From positions 1 through 64,000 of the forward strand of contig NZ_JBFRXP010000014.1 of NCBI RefSeq assembly GCF_041146875.1: a DNA stretch of 64,000 nucleotides. The letters are read 5' to 3'. This DNA comes from Igneacidithiobacillus sp041146875 (GTDB lineage: Bacteria; Pseudomonadota; Gammaproteobacteria; Acidithiobacillales; Acidithiobacillaceae). This document shows positions 41,585 through 50,570 of the stretch, one piece after another. Positions within the stretch are counted from its first letter, which is position 1; every line of letters begins with the position of its first letter. A program made the position numbers and the translations under genes. The notes beneath the pieces are model-generated. The model was given only the letters and a program-made list of their open reading frames with translations, had not been told where the DNA came from and did no database searches.

Positions 41585-42434
41585 AATACCGGCCGCCGAG
41601 GATTCCCTGCGGCACTGGCTACTTTGGCTTACCGACCAGCTGGCACAGCAAGGTGACGCCCCGGCGCAGGAAGCACGCTGGATTCTCGAAGATGTCTTGG
41701 AAAGCAGCATGGAGCTATGGCGCAGCCCACAGGCTCCCCTGGGGGAGGCGCGCCGGGCACGCTTGTTGTCCCTGCTCGCGCGTCGTCTTGACGGCGAACC
41801 ACTCCCCTATTGCCTCGGTCACTGGTCTTTTATGGAACTCGACTTGCGCGTTGATCCACGCGTGCTGATCCCCCGCCCGGATACCGAAACCTTGGTACGC
41901 TGGGCCCTGGCGCATTTGCCTGTGGAGGGCGCGGTACTCGATCTGGGTACCGGTTCCGGCGCCATCATTCTCGCCTTGGCGCAGGCACGGCCAGACCTGG
42001 ACTATTGGGCCGTGGATTGTAGCAACGCGGCCTTGGCCCTCGCTCATAAAAATGGCGCGGCCTTGGGTCAAAACATCCATTGGTGCGCGGGGGACTGGTG
42101 TACCGCGTTACCCGCAGGACAGCGTTTTTCTTTGATCGTAAGCAATCCGCCCTACCTGGCGGCAAATGATCCGCACCTGATGGAGCTTGCGGCAGAGCCC
42201 ATCGCCGCCCTGGTGGCAGGAGAAACTGGACTCGAAGCGTATCAGGCCATTCTTGCCGGGCTTGCGCCACACCTGGAGCCGGGTGCCCGCATAGGATTCG
42301 AGCATGGCCACGAGCAAGCGCAAGCCGTACGCGGGCTCTTGCAGCGCCATGCCTGGCAAGAGGTGGACACCTTGACTGATCTTGCCGGCCGAAAGCGAGT
42401 CAGTACCGCCGTTTGGAGCAAGGACTGTGCCTGA
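41577..42434 (+). CDS. prmC: Release factor glutamine N5-methyltransferase
   Basis: 285 residues from ATG 41577 (ATG 41574 is equally possible). The SAM motif I is VLDLGTGSGAIILALA and the catalytic NPPY is in IVSNPPYLAA. It methylates the GGQ glutamine of release factors. It overlaps prfA by 8 bases and mutM by 8 bases. Confidence 0.96.
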   Translation: MPEIPAAEDSLRHWLLWLTDQLAQQGDAPAQEARWILEDVLESSMELWRSPQAPLGEARRARLLSLLARRLDGEPLPYCLGHWSFMELDLRVDPRVLIPRPDTETLVRWALAHLPVEGAVLDLGTGSGAIILALAQARPDLDYWAVDCSNAALALAHKNGAALGQNIHWCAGDWCTALPAGQRFSLIVSNPPYLAANDPHLMELAAEPIAALVAGETGLEAYQAILAGLAPHLEPGARIGFEHGHEQAQAVRGLLQRHAWQEVDTLTDLAGRKRVSTAVWSKDCA

Positions 42435-43239
42435 ATTACCCGAGGTAGAGGTAACGCGCCTAGGTATCGAGCCACATCTCGTGGGTCGACGCATCGTGGC
42501 GGTGATGGTGCGCGAGTCGCGTTTGCGCCGCCCGGTGAATAGTGATCTCGCAACGCGCCTGCAGGGACAAAGCATCCGCCAGCTGCGCCGGCGCGGAAAA
42601 TATCTCGTGGCCGAGCTCGATCAGGGGCAGATCTTGCTGCACTTGGGCATGTCCGGGCACCTGCGCATTCTCCCGCAAGGTACTGCCGTACAACGTCATG
42701 ACCATATCGACCTAGTGCTGGACGATGGCAACTGCCTGCGCTTTCATGATCCCCGCCGTTTTGGCCTGCTTCTATGGGGCGAGGACTGGGCAAGCGACCC
42801 GTTGCTCCGAAGTCTCGGACCTGAACCGCTGGGAAGCGGGTTTGATGGCGATTATCTCTTCGCGCGCAGTCGTGGGCACCATCAGGCCATCAAGAGCTTC
42901 CTGATGGACTCGCATGTTGTGGTTGGCGTCGGCAACATCTACGCCAATGAATCTCTGTTTCGTGCTGGAATCGACCCACGCCGGACGGCCGGGCGCGTCG
43001 CTCTCCCCCGCTATCGACGACTGGCAGAAGCCATTGTAGAGATATTGCAGAAGGCCATTGCCGAGGGCGGCACTACCCTGCGGGATTTTACCCACCCCGA
43101 TGGCGAAAAGGGGTATTTTCGACTATCTCTCTCGGTGTACGGACGCGAGAATGAACCCTGTGTGCGCTGCGGGAATCCGCTGCGGAGCTTACGTATCGGG
43201 GGACGCTCGTCATTTTTTTGTGGGCAGTGTCAGCGCTAG
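42427..43239 (+). CDS. mutM: Formamidopyrimidine-DNA glycosylase
   Basis: 270 residues from GTG 42427, which gives the required N-terminus M-P-E-L-P-E-V-E, where processed Pro is the nucleophile. The helix-two-turn-helix is near VVGVGNIYANESLF (about 170), and the C-terminal zinc finger is CVRCG...FFCGQCQR. It removes oxidised purines such as 8-oxoG. An earlier open frame lacks the obligate PELPE start, so it is rejected. Confidence 0.96.
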   Translation: MPELPEVEVTRLGIEPHLVGRRIVAVMVRESRLRRPVNSDLATRLQGQSIRQLRRRGKYLVAELDQGQILLHLGMSGHLRILPQGTAVQRHDHIDLVLDDGNCLRFHDPRRFGLLLWGEDWASDPLLRSLGPEPLGSGFDGDYLFARSRGHHQAIKSFLMDSHVVVGVGNIYANESLFRAGIDPRRTAGRVALPRYRRLAEAIVEILQKAIAEGGTTLRDFTHPDGEKGYFRLSLSVYGRENEPCVRCGNPLRSLRIGGRSSFFCGQCQR

Positions 43240-43259
43240 AAGCAGCAAAAGGGAGCGAT

Positions 43260-45218
43260 ATGCCGAATTCACTGAACAGTTCGCCGATCCTGCAAAGTCT
43301 GCGATCTTTTCACCTTTGGCGGGAGAAAGTAGCGCAATCGCTGCATCAAATGGCTGAGCTCACCGGAGATCTCGGTCTAGTTCCTGGCGGGAGCATTCTC
43401 CACATTGAGAATCTCGCCTTTGAAGTCGAACAGGACAATTTGCGCTTGGCGGTGGTGGGAGAGTTTTCTCGTGGCAAAACCGAACTGATCAACGCCCTCC
43501 TTTTCGCCGATCTCGGGCAGCGTTTTTTGCCCTCCAGTACGGGCCAAACAACCATGTGCCCAGTGGAAATCAGAGGTGCACCCCAAGGGCGTCCTGGGCT
43601 TCAACTGTTGCCTATAGCGAGCCGCAGCATGGACATCAGCATCGAGAAACTTAAGCGTGCAGGAAGCGCTTGGGTGCGTGTGGATTTTGGGGAGGAGGCG
43701 AACCGAGGCCAACGCTTGAAAGTTTTGACAGAAACCATTTGCGTCACTATCGAAGAAGCCAGGCGCCTTGGTCTCTGCCCGCCACTCAATCGGGTCGCCA
43801 AAAGTCGTGAAAACACCGTATGCCCATCCTGTGGCCTAGGCAAAGTTTTGATTCCGCGTTGGCGACACTCCATGCTCTTTCTCCCCCATCCGATTCTCGA
43901 TGCTGGTCTGACCGTACTGGATACGCCAGGATTAAATGCCATCGGTGCGGAGCCTGAATTGACGTTCAGTATGCTCGCTGGTGCCGATGCACTGCTATTT
44001 ATTCTGGGCATCGATACTGGGGTAACGCAAAGCGACATGGTGATTTGGGAACAGTATCTCAAGCGCAACCAGAACCAGCGTCAGCTCGTTCTTCTGAATA
44101 AAGTTGACACGCTGTGGGACGAGTTGCGCGATCCCTTTGAGATCGAGGAAGAAATCGAAGTCCAGGCGCAGCGCACGGCCGAACGTCTGGGGATCTCGCG
44201 GCAACAGATTATCCCGATTAGTGGGCAGAAGGCCCTGCTAGGACGTATCCGAGGAAATGAGGAGCTGCTGCAGCGAAGTGGTATTCTGGAATTGGAAAAA
44301 GCCATCGCCGAACTAATCATCCCCGGCCGCCGAGAATCGCTAGAAAAGAAAAGTCGGCCTCTCGCAAAACGCATCCTAGCAGATCAACAAGCATTATTAT
44401 CCGAGCAGGACCAGCGACTCGTCACACAAATACAAAGTCTGCACGACCTCAAGGAGCGTACTGGCGAGAAAGTTCCAAAGCTGATTCGACAACATCAACA
44501 GCGTTTGACACAGTTCGACCACGATCGCGCAGCCTTCGAAGGGCAGAAACTAGCCTTTCAGAATTCCGTGCAAAAACACCTTCTCTCCCCCCTCTCCACG
44601 GCCACCTTTGATCTGATCATTAGCAACGCCAAGGGTGAGATGCTTTCGGCCTGGACGACTGCGGGAATCGTCGATCGCTTTCGCAACTTCTTCGCCGAAG
44701 CAACGCGGCAATTTGACATAGCACTGGCTGGCGCCGAAACGGTCAATGGCGAAATTGCCAGAGAATATGCGGCGCTACAGAAGCGTTATTCTTTACCGCC
44801 GCTGGGAACCATTCCTTATGCCATTCTTCCGCGACGCGCAGAATTACTAGCCATGGCAGAAGACTACGAACGCTTTGGCATGATGTTGGAAATTGCCGTA
44901 AATACCCAAAGTGCCGTAGTACGCAAGGCTTTTTTGACGGTGGCAGGAAAAGTACGCGACTATATTGTTGAGACTCGTCGCGATGCGCAAAACTGGGTAG
45001 ACGAGGTCATGGCGGTCATGAATCAGTACCTCGAGACTCACCATCAAAAAGCGGCAGAGGAACTTGAAGCCTTGGAACGAATCTCTCAGGCCATGGATAG
45101 CATTGATAGTCGGGTACTGCGCTTACAGACGCAGCGGGCTGCGACGCAGGACCAATTAGTAGAACTCGAGAGAGTCGGCGCGCAGGTGCATAACGCCCTC
45201 GACGCGACTTTCACTTGA
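43260..45218 (+). CDS. Dynamin-family GTPase
   Basis: 652 residues from ATG 43260 with site gggag. GTPase motifs: G1 GEFSRGKT at 67-74, G2 Thr in the STGQTT block (about 94-98), G3 DTPG at 221-224, G4 NKVD at 280-283. Long helical and coiled segments follow (about 320-640), as in bacterial dynamin-like proteins that remodel or repair membranes. Between G2 and G3 lies a segment with Cys173 and a CPSCG pair (188, 191) that could bind a metal. It is the last host gene before the AT-rich island. Function in this organism is unknown. Confidence 0.85.
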   Translation: MPNSLNSSPILQSLRSFHLWREKVAQSLHQMAELTGDLGLVPGGSILHIENLAFEVEQDNLRLAVVGEFSRGKTELINALLFADLGQRFLPSSTGQTTMCPVEIRGAPQGRPGLQLLPIASRSMDISIEKLKRAGSAWVRVDFGEEANRGQRLKVLTETICVTIEEARRLGLCPPLNRVAKSRENTVCPSCGLGKVLIPRWRHSMLFLPHPILDAGLTVLDTPGLNAIGAEPELTFSMLAGADALLFILGIDTGVTQSDMVIWEQYLKRNQNQRQLVLLNKVDTLWDELRDPFEIEEEIEVQAQRTAERLGISRQQIIPISGQKALLGRIRGNEELLQRSGILELEKAIAELIIPGRRESLEKKSRPLAKRILADQQALLSEQDQRLVTQIQSLHDLKERTGEKVPKLIRQHQQRLTQFDHDRAAFEGQKLAFQNSVQKHLLSPLSTATFDLIISNAKGEMLSAWTTAGIVDRFRNFFAEATRQFDIALAGAETVNGEIAREYAALQKRYSLPPLGTIPYAILPRRAELLAMAEDYERFGMMLEIAVNTQSAVVRKAFLTVAGKVRDYIVETRRDAQNWVDEVMAVMNQYLETHHQKAAEELEALERISQAMDSIDSRVLRLQTQRAATQDQLVELERVGAQVHNALDATFT

Positions 45219-45353
45219 TTCAGATGGACACCCCTGTTGTCAGGCCATCTGTTCCCCCCGACCGATGTAGAGCAAGAGTATAGAGGGGAAACTGGAGAGG
45301 ATGATGCAGTTCAGTCCGGAAAGGTAAAGAAGCGATTCTACAGCAGTTACTCT
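45219..45353 (+). mobile_element. Remnant of an IS transposase start at the island's left edge
   Basis: ATG 45304 reads MQFSPER then stops. Skipping one base (t at 45325) continues as KEAILQQLL and stops at 45353. The joined MQFSPER-KEAILQQLL matches the N-terminus of the short helix-turn-helix transposases common in Acidithiobacillus and related bacteria. The upstream 80 bases include a candidate element end (tggacacccctgttgtcagg). Only this frameshifted fragment remains. It marks the border between the host gene and the AT-rich island. Confidence 0.45.
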
Positions 45354-45358
45354 AGATT

Positions 45359-46222
45359 TTAACCCTCTCCTTCGTTCAACTCTGCTAGCAACTCTGATGC
45401 TATATCTACGCGACGCGCAGTTTTTATATTGTTATTATTAATGTACGATAAGATTTCCACTAACCCATAAATCCTGCCGGGTCGAGAAATAATTCTTGGA
45501 TGCAATCCAATTGTTAGAAGTCTTCTCTGCCTTTTGGAGTTAGCTTCATCTCGCAAATACTTTATTGCGGGTATTATGTATTCAGAAAACGATTTTCCAG
45601 ATGAAAATATCCCTGCTTTAAATTGCATGTCGTTACATTCAAAAGAGTACGGTATGACGACGAACTTAACTGGCGCCTGAATCCTGTATGGTATTTCAGA
45701 AGAGTAGTCGTCGCTATCATAGAGAAAGCCCGAGTTCATAAGGATCCTTCTGGTATTGGTAGACGAGCTGCTTCTGGTGTGCCAGCCTAAAGGATAAGAA
45801 CCTATGGCATTAAATATCGCGTCTTTTGTCCGCGCTACTTTGGTTAATTCTGTATTATAATCCATATTGGAATGGCTCTCCCATCTCCAACCATGGCCAG
45901 ATATTTCGTGTCCTTTCACGAAACAGTTGTTGACCATGTCCGGATATTTTTCAACTGCAAGTCCGCAAGAGCTAATCGTGGCGAAAATATTAAACTCATC
46001 TAAAACGTTCATCAGACGTTCCATGCCGGTATTTATGGTATAATTATAGTGGGATTGCAAACATAGATCTTCTCCCGGTATATTGTCAATACCGTCATAG
46101 CTGGCATTATTTTCGCTGTCTCCATTAAGAATAGAGAGTTCTGCTCCTTCCTCAAAGTTGACAACGACTGATATACAAAAATAGTCTTCCGAAGGTTCAT
46201 TATAGGTGCCACTTTTCTTCAT
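45359..46222 (-). CDS. PuuE-like polysaccharide-deacetylase-fold protein, second copy (allantoinase-related)
   Basis: 287 residues. It shares the PuuE pattern with the gene at 48042: NFEEGAELSILNGD near residue 23, GHEISGHGWRWESH near 105, the WHTRSSSSTNTRR segment against WYTGRDSPNTR, and GLHPRIISRPGRI near 255. PuuE opens the hydantoin ring of allantoin without a metal. This copy is diverged, so it may handle another hydantoin or be redundant. It is the last gene of the leftward catabolic operon. Codon use is AT-rich. Confidence 0.75.
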   Translation of the reverse strand: MKKSGTYNEPSEDYFCISVVVNFEEGAELSILNGDSENNASYDGIDNIPGEDLCLQSHYNYTINTGMERLMNVLDEFNIFATISSCGLAVEKYPDMVNNCFVKGHEISGHGWRWESHSNMDYNTELTKVARTKDAIFNAIGSYPLGWHTRSSSSTNTRRILMNSGFLYDSDDYSSEIPYRIQAPVKFVVIPYSFECNDMQFKAGIFSSGKSFSEYIIPAIKYLRDEANSKRQRRLLTIGLHPRIISRPGRIYGLVEILSYINNNNIKTARRVDIASELLAELNEGEG

Positions 46223-46238
46223 AGTAAGAACTCCAACA

Positions 46239-46439
46239 TTAGTACTTTCCCAAACTCAAAAAACTGCACGAATCCCGTGCACCCGAAGTGTTTTTAGTTC
46301 CTCCAACACGGGCGGCGGCGCGCTCCCGAATTGCTGACTGACTCCCATGGCGATCACAATCCGGCCACAGCGTGCCAAAGCAAAACCCGCCCTGGCACAA
46401 ATCGGGGAGAAAAGTGTCAGCAACATAATTTCTTACCAT
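46239..46439. other. GC-richer patch of unknown origin between two catabolic genes
   Basis: This 200-base stretch is visibly richer in G+C than the island genes on either side. It is open in more than one frame (66 codons on the minus strand; about 38 from ATG 46351 on plus). I recognise no family in any frame. It may be an insertion-element scar. No terminator is evident. Confidence 0.3.
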
Positions 46440-46496
46440 ACGCGGACTCCCAAAAAAACAACTACCTAGCGGAACACAGAAATATAAAATACCTAT

Positions 46497-46973
46497 TCAC
46501 CAAGTGACTTCCAGCGTTTCGGAGAACTCGAAAGTCTCAATATTTGTTTGTGGCTTACAATGTTCCACAACGAGAAAATCCCCTCCATCGGAGGAAATTA
46601 ATGAATGATGCCACACACCGCGAAATAAATTAACTCCTTTCCCACCGCTAAACACAAAAGCACGCAAGCATTCTCGACTAGGATACTCTTCTGTCCCTGC
46701 AACTACGACTATAAACGTCTGTCTGAACAAAGGCATAAATAATTGACTGCCGCGCGGGTGACGTTCCAATTCCTCTACATGTATAGTTGAACTACTAGCT
46801 TTTGTACGATAAATGTTGACACAAGCATCCTCTGCGTCAATGCGGGTGATGGAACCAATTCGTAACGCACATCCGTGATTGATCTCACGCGCGTCTTGAC
46901 CAGCAATGTCGATGATATGCCCATACGGGGCGAACATTTTTTCAGTAACCGGATCAGCTAAGATAGAAAACAT
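46497..46973 (-). CDS. allA: Ureidoglycolate lyase
   Basis: 158 residues, the AllA length. Family blocks: FAPYGHIID near residue 13, REINHGCALRIG near 29, ELERHPRGSQLFMPL near 68, and LFRGVWHHSLI near 116 with the paired His. It splits ureidoglycolate into glyoxylate and urea, the last step of this route. It lies 17 bases downstream of allantoicase on the same strand. Confidence 0.88.
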   Translation of the reverse strand: MFSILADPVTEKMFAPYGHIIDIAGQDAREINHGCALRIGSITRIDAEDACVNIYRTKASSSTIHVEELERHPRGSQLFMPLFRQTFIVVVAGTEEYPSRECLRAFVFSGGKGVNLFRGVWHHSLISSDGGDFLVVEHCKPQTNIETFEFSETLEVTW

Positions 46974-46990
46974 GCTATATCGTATCGAAA

Positions 46991-48019
46991 CTATGGATTT
47001 AGTTGGTATGCGCGAAATCTGCTAACGCCACCATCTGGAAAAATGTTCAAACGCACATGGGACAAAGTGCCAAGGTCTTTTACCTCACTACAGTAACAAT
47101 GCTTTTGATCCGGACCTAACACTTGCCGTGGAAGCAGGGTTGTCCAAAACATGCTATCCGACCTAACATTGTTGCCTTTATGCACATCTATGTAAGCCCC
47201 CAATACTTCGAACGACTCAGGATAATTACCTTTAAAGTGCGTGGTATCCAACTCAATACGCTCAACGCATCCGGCTTGCCCTAGCTTAATGATACACCAA
47301 TCAAATCCCGGCTCTCTACGTCGTCTAGTTTCCCATCCATCCGCCATACTTCTTGGCTTTGTCTGAAGCAACATGTTGCGCGGGTGTCCATAATGAGCGT
47401 CGCTCCACGCCAAAACTTGTGCGCCGTTCAACATGGATGCCAAATCCGTCTCCGTCGAGCCAGCAGAGTCTGATAATGCAAAGCGCTTGACTTCTCCATA
47501 AACACGCAAACGAGCAACGCCACCGTCTGGGAAAATATTCAACTTGACATGAGAACAGATACTTTCTTTGTCCACTGGGATGATGGCGACTGTATTTGGT
47601 TCTATCTCCATATAATCGACAATAGGAAACCAATTGCTATATTCATAGGCATTAACTTCTGAGCCAAACATATTACCCTCGATCATAATACCGCGAGGGG
47701 AGTTTCCAGTGAAAAACCGAGTGTCCACTTCAACAAACTTGATGGAGGTAAGCGCAGCCAATTTCACTTCGCAATAATCATGACCGGGGCCACGTCGGCG
47801 ACGAGTCTCCCACCCATCCACGACTTTACCGTGGTCATCGTACAAATCAGGATCAAATTTCGGTGGTGCGTGCGCAATAAGGTTCTCGCAACGTCCAAAG
47901 AACTCGTCAGTCACCTCGACGACTGCCGCACCAAGAGACGAGTCCGCGACGTTGTAAAAGCGCTCAAATTCGCGCGATATAATTGCATCATCGTCCATAT
48001 GATAATCTCTCACGTTCAT
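46991..48019 (-). CDS. alc: Allantoicase
   Basis: 342 residues from ATG 48019. Two tandem homologous domains are obvious: each has DGWETRRRRxPGxDxC, a VELDT/VEVDTxxFxGN block and HVRLNIFPDGGVxRxRxY near its end. This duplicated architecture is diagnostic of allantoicase, which hydrolyses allantoate to ureidoglycolate and urea. The longer frame to 48124 would overlap the upstream puuE; 48019 leaves a 22-base gap. Confidence 0.95.
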   Translation of the reverse strand: MNVRDYHMDDDAIISREFERFYNVADSSLGAAVVEVTDEFFGRCENLIAHAPPKFDPDLYDDHGKVVDGWETRRRRGPGHDYCEVKLAALTSIKFVEVDTRFFTGNSPRGIMIEGNMFGSEVNAYEYSNWFPIVDYMEIEPNTVAIIPVDKESICSHVKLNIFPDGGVARLRVYGEVKRFALSDSAGSTETDLASMLNGAQVLAWSDAHYGHPRNMLLQTKPRSMADGWETRRRREPGFDWCIIKLGQAGCVERIELDTTHFKGNYPESFEVLGAYIDVHKGNNVRSDSMFWTTLLPRQVLGPDQKHCYCSEVKDLGTLSHVRLNIFPDGGVSRFRAYQLNP

Positions 48020-48041
48020 GCTAAATAACAAATAACTTGCC

Positions 48042-48956
48042 TTATGGATGAAATTCTCGCCAGTGTCTCGCGATATCAATGCGTCTTGCAATCCATACTC
48101 GATCCTTCTTTTCGATGTAATCAAGGAATTTCTTTAATGCAATAAATCTACCTGGTTTGCCAATGATACGACCATGCAGTCCCACAGACATTAGTTTAGG
48201 AGATTCCCCTCCTTCTTCGTACAGCGTATCAAAGGTATCACGTAAATAGAGAAAAAACTCCTCCGAAGTAACAAACCCGTTGGGCAGAAGAAACCGCATA
48301 TCGTTTACATCTAATGTATAGGGGATTATCAAATGTTTCTGTTCCGTTCCTCCGTTACCGATTACCCAAAATGGCAGTTCGTCTCCATAGTAATCAGAGT
48401 CATATTCAAATCCGCCTTCTTCTATTACTAACTTTCTGGTATTAGGGCTATCCCTACCGGTATACCAGCCGAGAGGACGGGAACCTAGTAAGTCCTGAAA
48501 AATACCAATAGCTTTCTGCATGTGTAAACGTTCTTCACTACTATGCAATTCTTGATAACTTATCCAACGCAAACCATGGCATGCCACTTCATGGATAGAT
48601 GTACGGAGTGCAGACGCAACTTCTTGGTTGCGAGCTAACGCTTGCGCAACCGCAAATATTGTTAGCGGCAATTTTCTCTTTTCAAATTCCCGCAATACGC
48701 GCCAGATACCAACTCTAGAGCCATACTCAAATGATGATTCGACGCTCATATGACGGCTGCTGTACGGCTGAGCTTGACTAACCTCCGATAGAAAAGTCTC
48801 TGACCTAGAATCCCCATCTAATACACAGTGTTCGCTACCCTCTTCATAATTTAAGACGAACTGGAGAGCGACGCGCGCCCTGCCCGGCCAGTCGGCATGC
48901 GGTGGCGTCGAGCCATAACCGATAAAATTTCTTTCTCCCTCAATCGTAATCTTCAT
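48042..48956 (-). CDS. puuE: Allantoinase PuuE
   Basis: 304 residues. Polysaccharide-deacetylase fold with PuuE blocks: FIGYGSTPPHADWPG at the N-terminus, LNYEEGSEHCVLDGD near residue 34, SIHEVACHGLRW near 118, GWYTGRDSPNTRK near 163, and SVGLHGRIIGKPGRF near 256. It hydrolyses allantoin to allantoate and, unlike the amidohydrolase type, needs no metal. It overlaps the racemase gene upstream by 4 bases and is followed by allantoicase. Confidence 0.92.
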   Translation of the reverse strand: MKITIEGERNFIGYGSTPPHADWPGRARVALQFVLNYEEGSEHCVLDGDSRSETFLSEVSQAQPYSSRHMSVESSFEYGSRVGIWRVLREFEKRKLPLTIFAVAQALARNQEVASALRTSIHEVACHGLRWISYQELHSSEERLHMQKAIGIFQDLLGSRPLGWYTGRDSPNTRKLVIEEGGFEYDSDYYGDELPFWVIGNGGTEQKHLIIPYTLDVNDMRFLLPNGFVTSEEFFLYLRDTFDTLYEEGGESPKLMSVGLHGRIIGKPGRFIALKKFLDYIEKKDRVWIARRIDIARHWREFHP

Positions 48957-49690
48957 AACATGCTATTCCATACTGAATAACGGCCGGAAAACTCCTTCTT
49001 TGTTGGACGAGCTAAATCTCCATGTTTACTCGTCTTTAAGCCCGACTTCACCATCGCTTCAATGAGACAAATTGCTGTACGTACACCGTCTATGACGGGA
49101 ATTCCAAGCTCAATAGTTAATCGCTCCGCGTGCAGGCCCAGCGCCGAACATCCGAGCACAATCGCTCCAATATTATCCTCATCCCGAGACCGATAGCATT
49201 CGTGTGTGATCAGATCAACGATATCACAACCATTTTGCGCAATCCCGAGGACGGGAACATTTACGGATCGGATATTACGGCAATGTCTTTCAAACCCATA
49301 TCGGACCAAGAGCTCCTCGGACTGTATAGCCGTACGAGCCATAGACGTGACGATTGAAAATCGTGTCGCAACAAGGGTTGCAGCATGCATTGCTGCTTCA
49401 GCGATACCAACTACTGGACCTGATGATATCTCTCTCGCCGCGAGAAGACCCGGATCGCCAAAACATGCTATCACCTGCCCGTCTGCGCGCTGCTGTTCAC
49501 CGACCGCGACGAGTTCCAAAATACTTGCAGCGGCAATCGCGTCATCCAAATGTGATTCGATCGAAATAGGCCCGTCGGTCGGGGACACGACCTCCACAAT
49601 AGTATCGTGGGATGCAAACTTATTAACTATATCGCCAATTAAACGAGTCATCTGTTTGCTGGTATTAGGATTAATGACATTAATCTTCAT
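48953..49690 (-). CDS. Asp/Glu/hydantoin racemase family, probable allantoin racemase
   Basis: 245 residues. It begins MKINVINPNTS, the hydantoin/allantoin racemase opening. Both catalytic cysteines are present: C76 in ACFGDPGL and C181 in VLGCSALGL. In this setting it most likely interconverts allantoin enantiomers for the stereospecific allantoinase. Overlaps: 4 bases with gntR upstream and 4 bases with puuE downstream. The general hydantoin racemase alternative cannot be excluded. Confidence 0.88.
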   Translation of the reverse strand: MKINVINPNTSKQMTRLIGDIVNKFASHDTIVEVVSPTDGPISIESHLDDAIAAASILELVAVGEQQRADGQVIACFGDPGLLAAREISSGPVVGIAEAAMHAATLVATRFSIVTSMARTAIQSEELLVRYGFERHCRNIRSVNVPVLGIAQNGCDIVDLITHECYRSRDEDNIGAIVLGCSALGLHAERLTIELGIPVIDGVRTAICLIEAMVKSGLKTSKHGDLARPTKKEFSGRYSVWNSML

Positions 49691-50406
49691 TTTAATCTCC
49701 TACTAAAAATTTCGTACAAGTCCTCTTGACCGTCAGAATCCGATATAAAAACTAGCGAATTCTCAATATGATCGAGATGTTCCTCAACCCAGCGTGTCGC
49801 AGAGGATACCTCTTTATCAGAAATCAGATTCAACAAGTGATCATGATGGCTGCATGCCACGCTATCTCTTGTACCGTACAGAGAGAGAATTAGCGATGTT
49901 CGCGCAAGTAATTGGGATAAATAGTATGAAATTGACTGATTATTAAGGATCCCAATTAACGCATGGTGAAAGTGAATAGAGTGAGATATAGAATCACGAT
50001 TTAATTCCTCACTTAGCTGAATGGAAGTCTCGTGCGTAACAATCTCCCTAAGAGCGGTCATGTCTTCAGGAGTTATACGGGATATAACCGTAGGGATACA
50101 GTAGGATTCAATCATTTTTCTCGCAAAAAACACGTCCCTGGCTTCAAGAGGGTCCGGAGCTGCAACTTTCGCTCCAACGTAACGCGTGATTTCAACCAAC
50201 CCCTCTATGCTGAGTCGTTGCAGAGCTGAGCGGACAATGGTCCTGCTGACCTGGAAAACGGCAGCAAGCTTCTCCTCACGCAGTGGGTAGCCAGGGGATG
50301 CCTTGCGACTAACTATCGCATCCACAATTTCGTTATAGACGCGGTCTCCGGCCCCACTATCGAGCTCGGGTCTATCAAGTAGTCGGTGATTTCGCGAGTT
50401 TGCCAT
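49687..50406 (-). CDS. GntR-family regulator with FCD domain
   Basis: 239 residues from ATG 50406. The N-terminal winged helix is GntR type (YPLREEKLAAVFQVSRTIVRSALQRL split over residues 40-66), and the C-terminal all-helical FCD domain carries the metal-binding His set (FHHALI, SHHDHLLNLI). FadR-subgroup proteins of this type bind small carboxylates. It is the first gene of the gntR-racemase-puuE-alc-allA-puuE2 unit, so it probably controls the island. A TTGTATATAT half-site just upstream and a TTGTATACAA palindrome at 56657 are candidate operators. An in-frame ATG at 50430 is an alternative start. Confidence 0.9.
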   Translation of the reverse strand: MANSRNHRLLDRPELDSGAGDRVYNEIVDAIVSRKASPGYPLREEKLAAVFQVSRTIVRSALQRLSIEGLVEITRYVGAKVAAPDPLEARDVFFARKMIESYCIPTVISRITPEDMTALREIVTHETSIQLSEELNRDSISHSIHFHHALIGILNNQSISYYLSQLLARTSLILSLYGTRDSVACSHHDHLLNLISDKEVSSATRWVEEHLDHIENSLVFISDSDGQEDLYEIFSRRLK

Positions 50407-50570
50407 GGCACAAATATATACAATAGACATTACAATTACAACACTCGCGGGATCGAAAACACGCGGCCAAAATTTTTAATATCGCCATACGCTACGTGAA
50501 ACGCCTCTTAAGTAAAAACGATGCAGATCTGCGTTACGGTAAACAGACACCGTGACATATAAGCCTGGAC

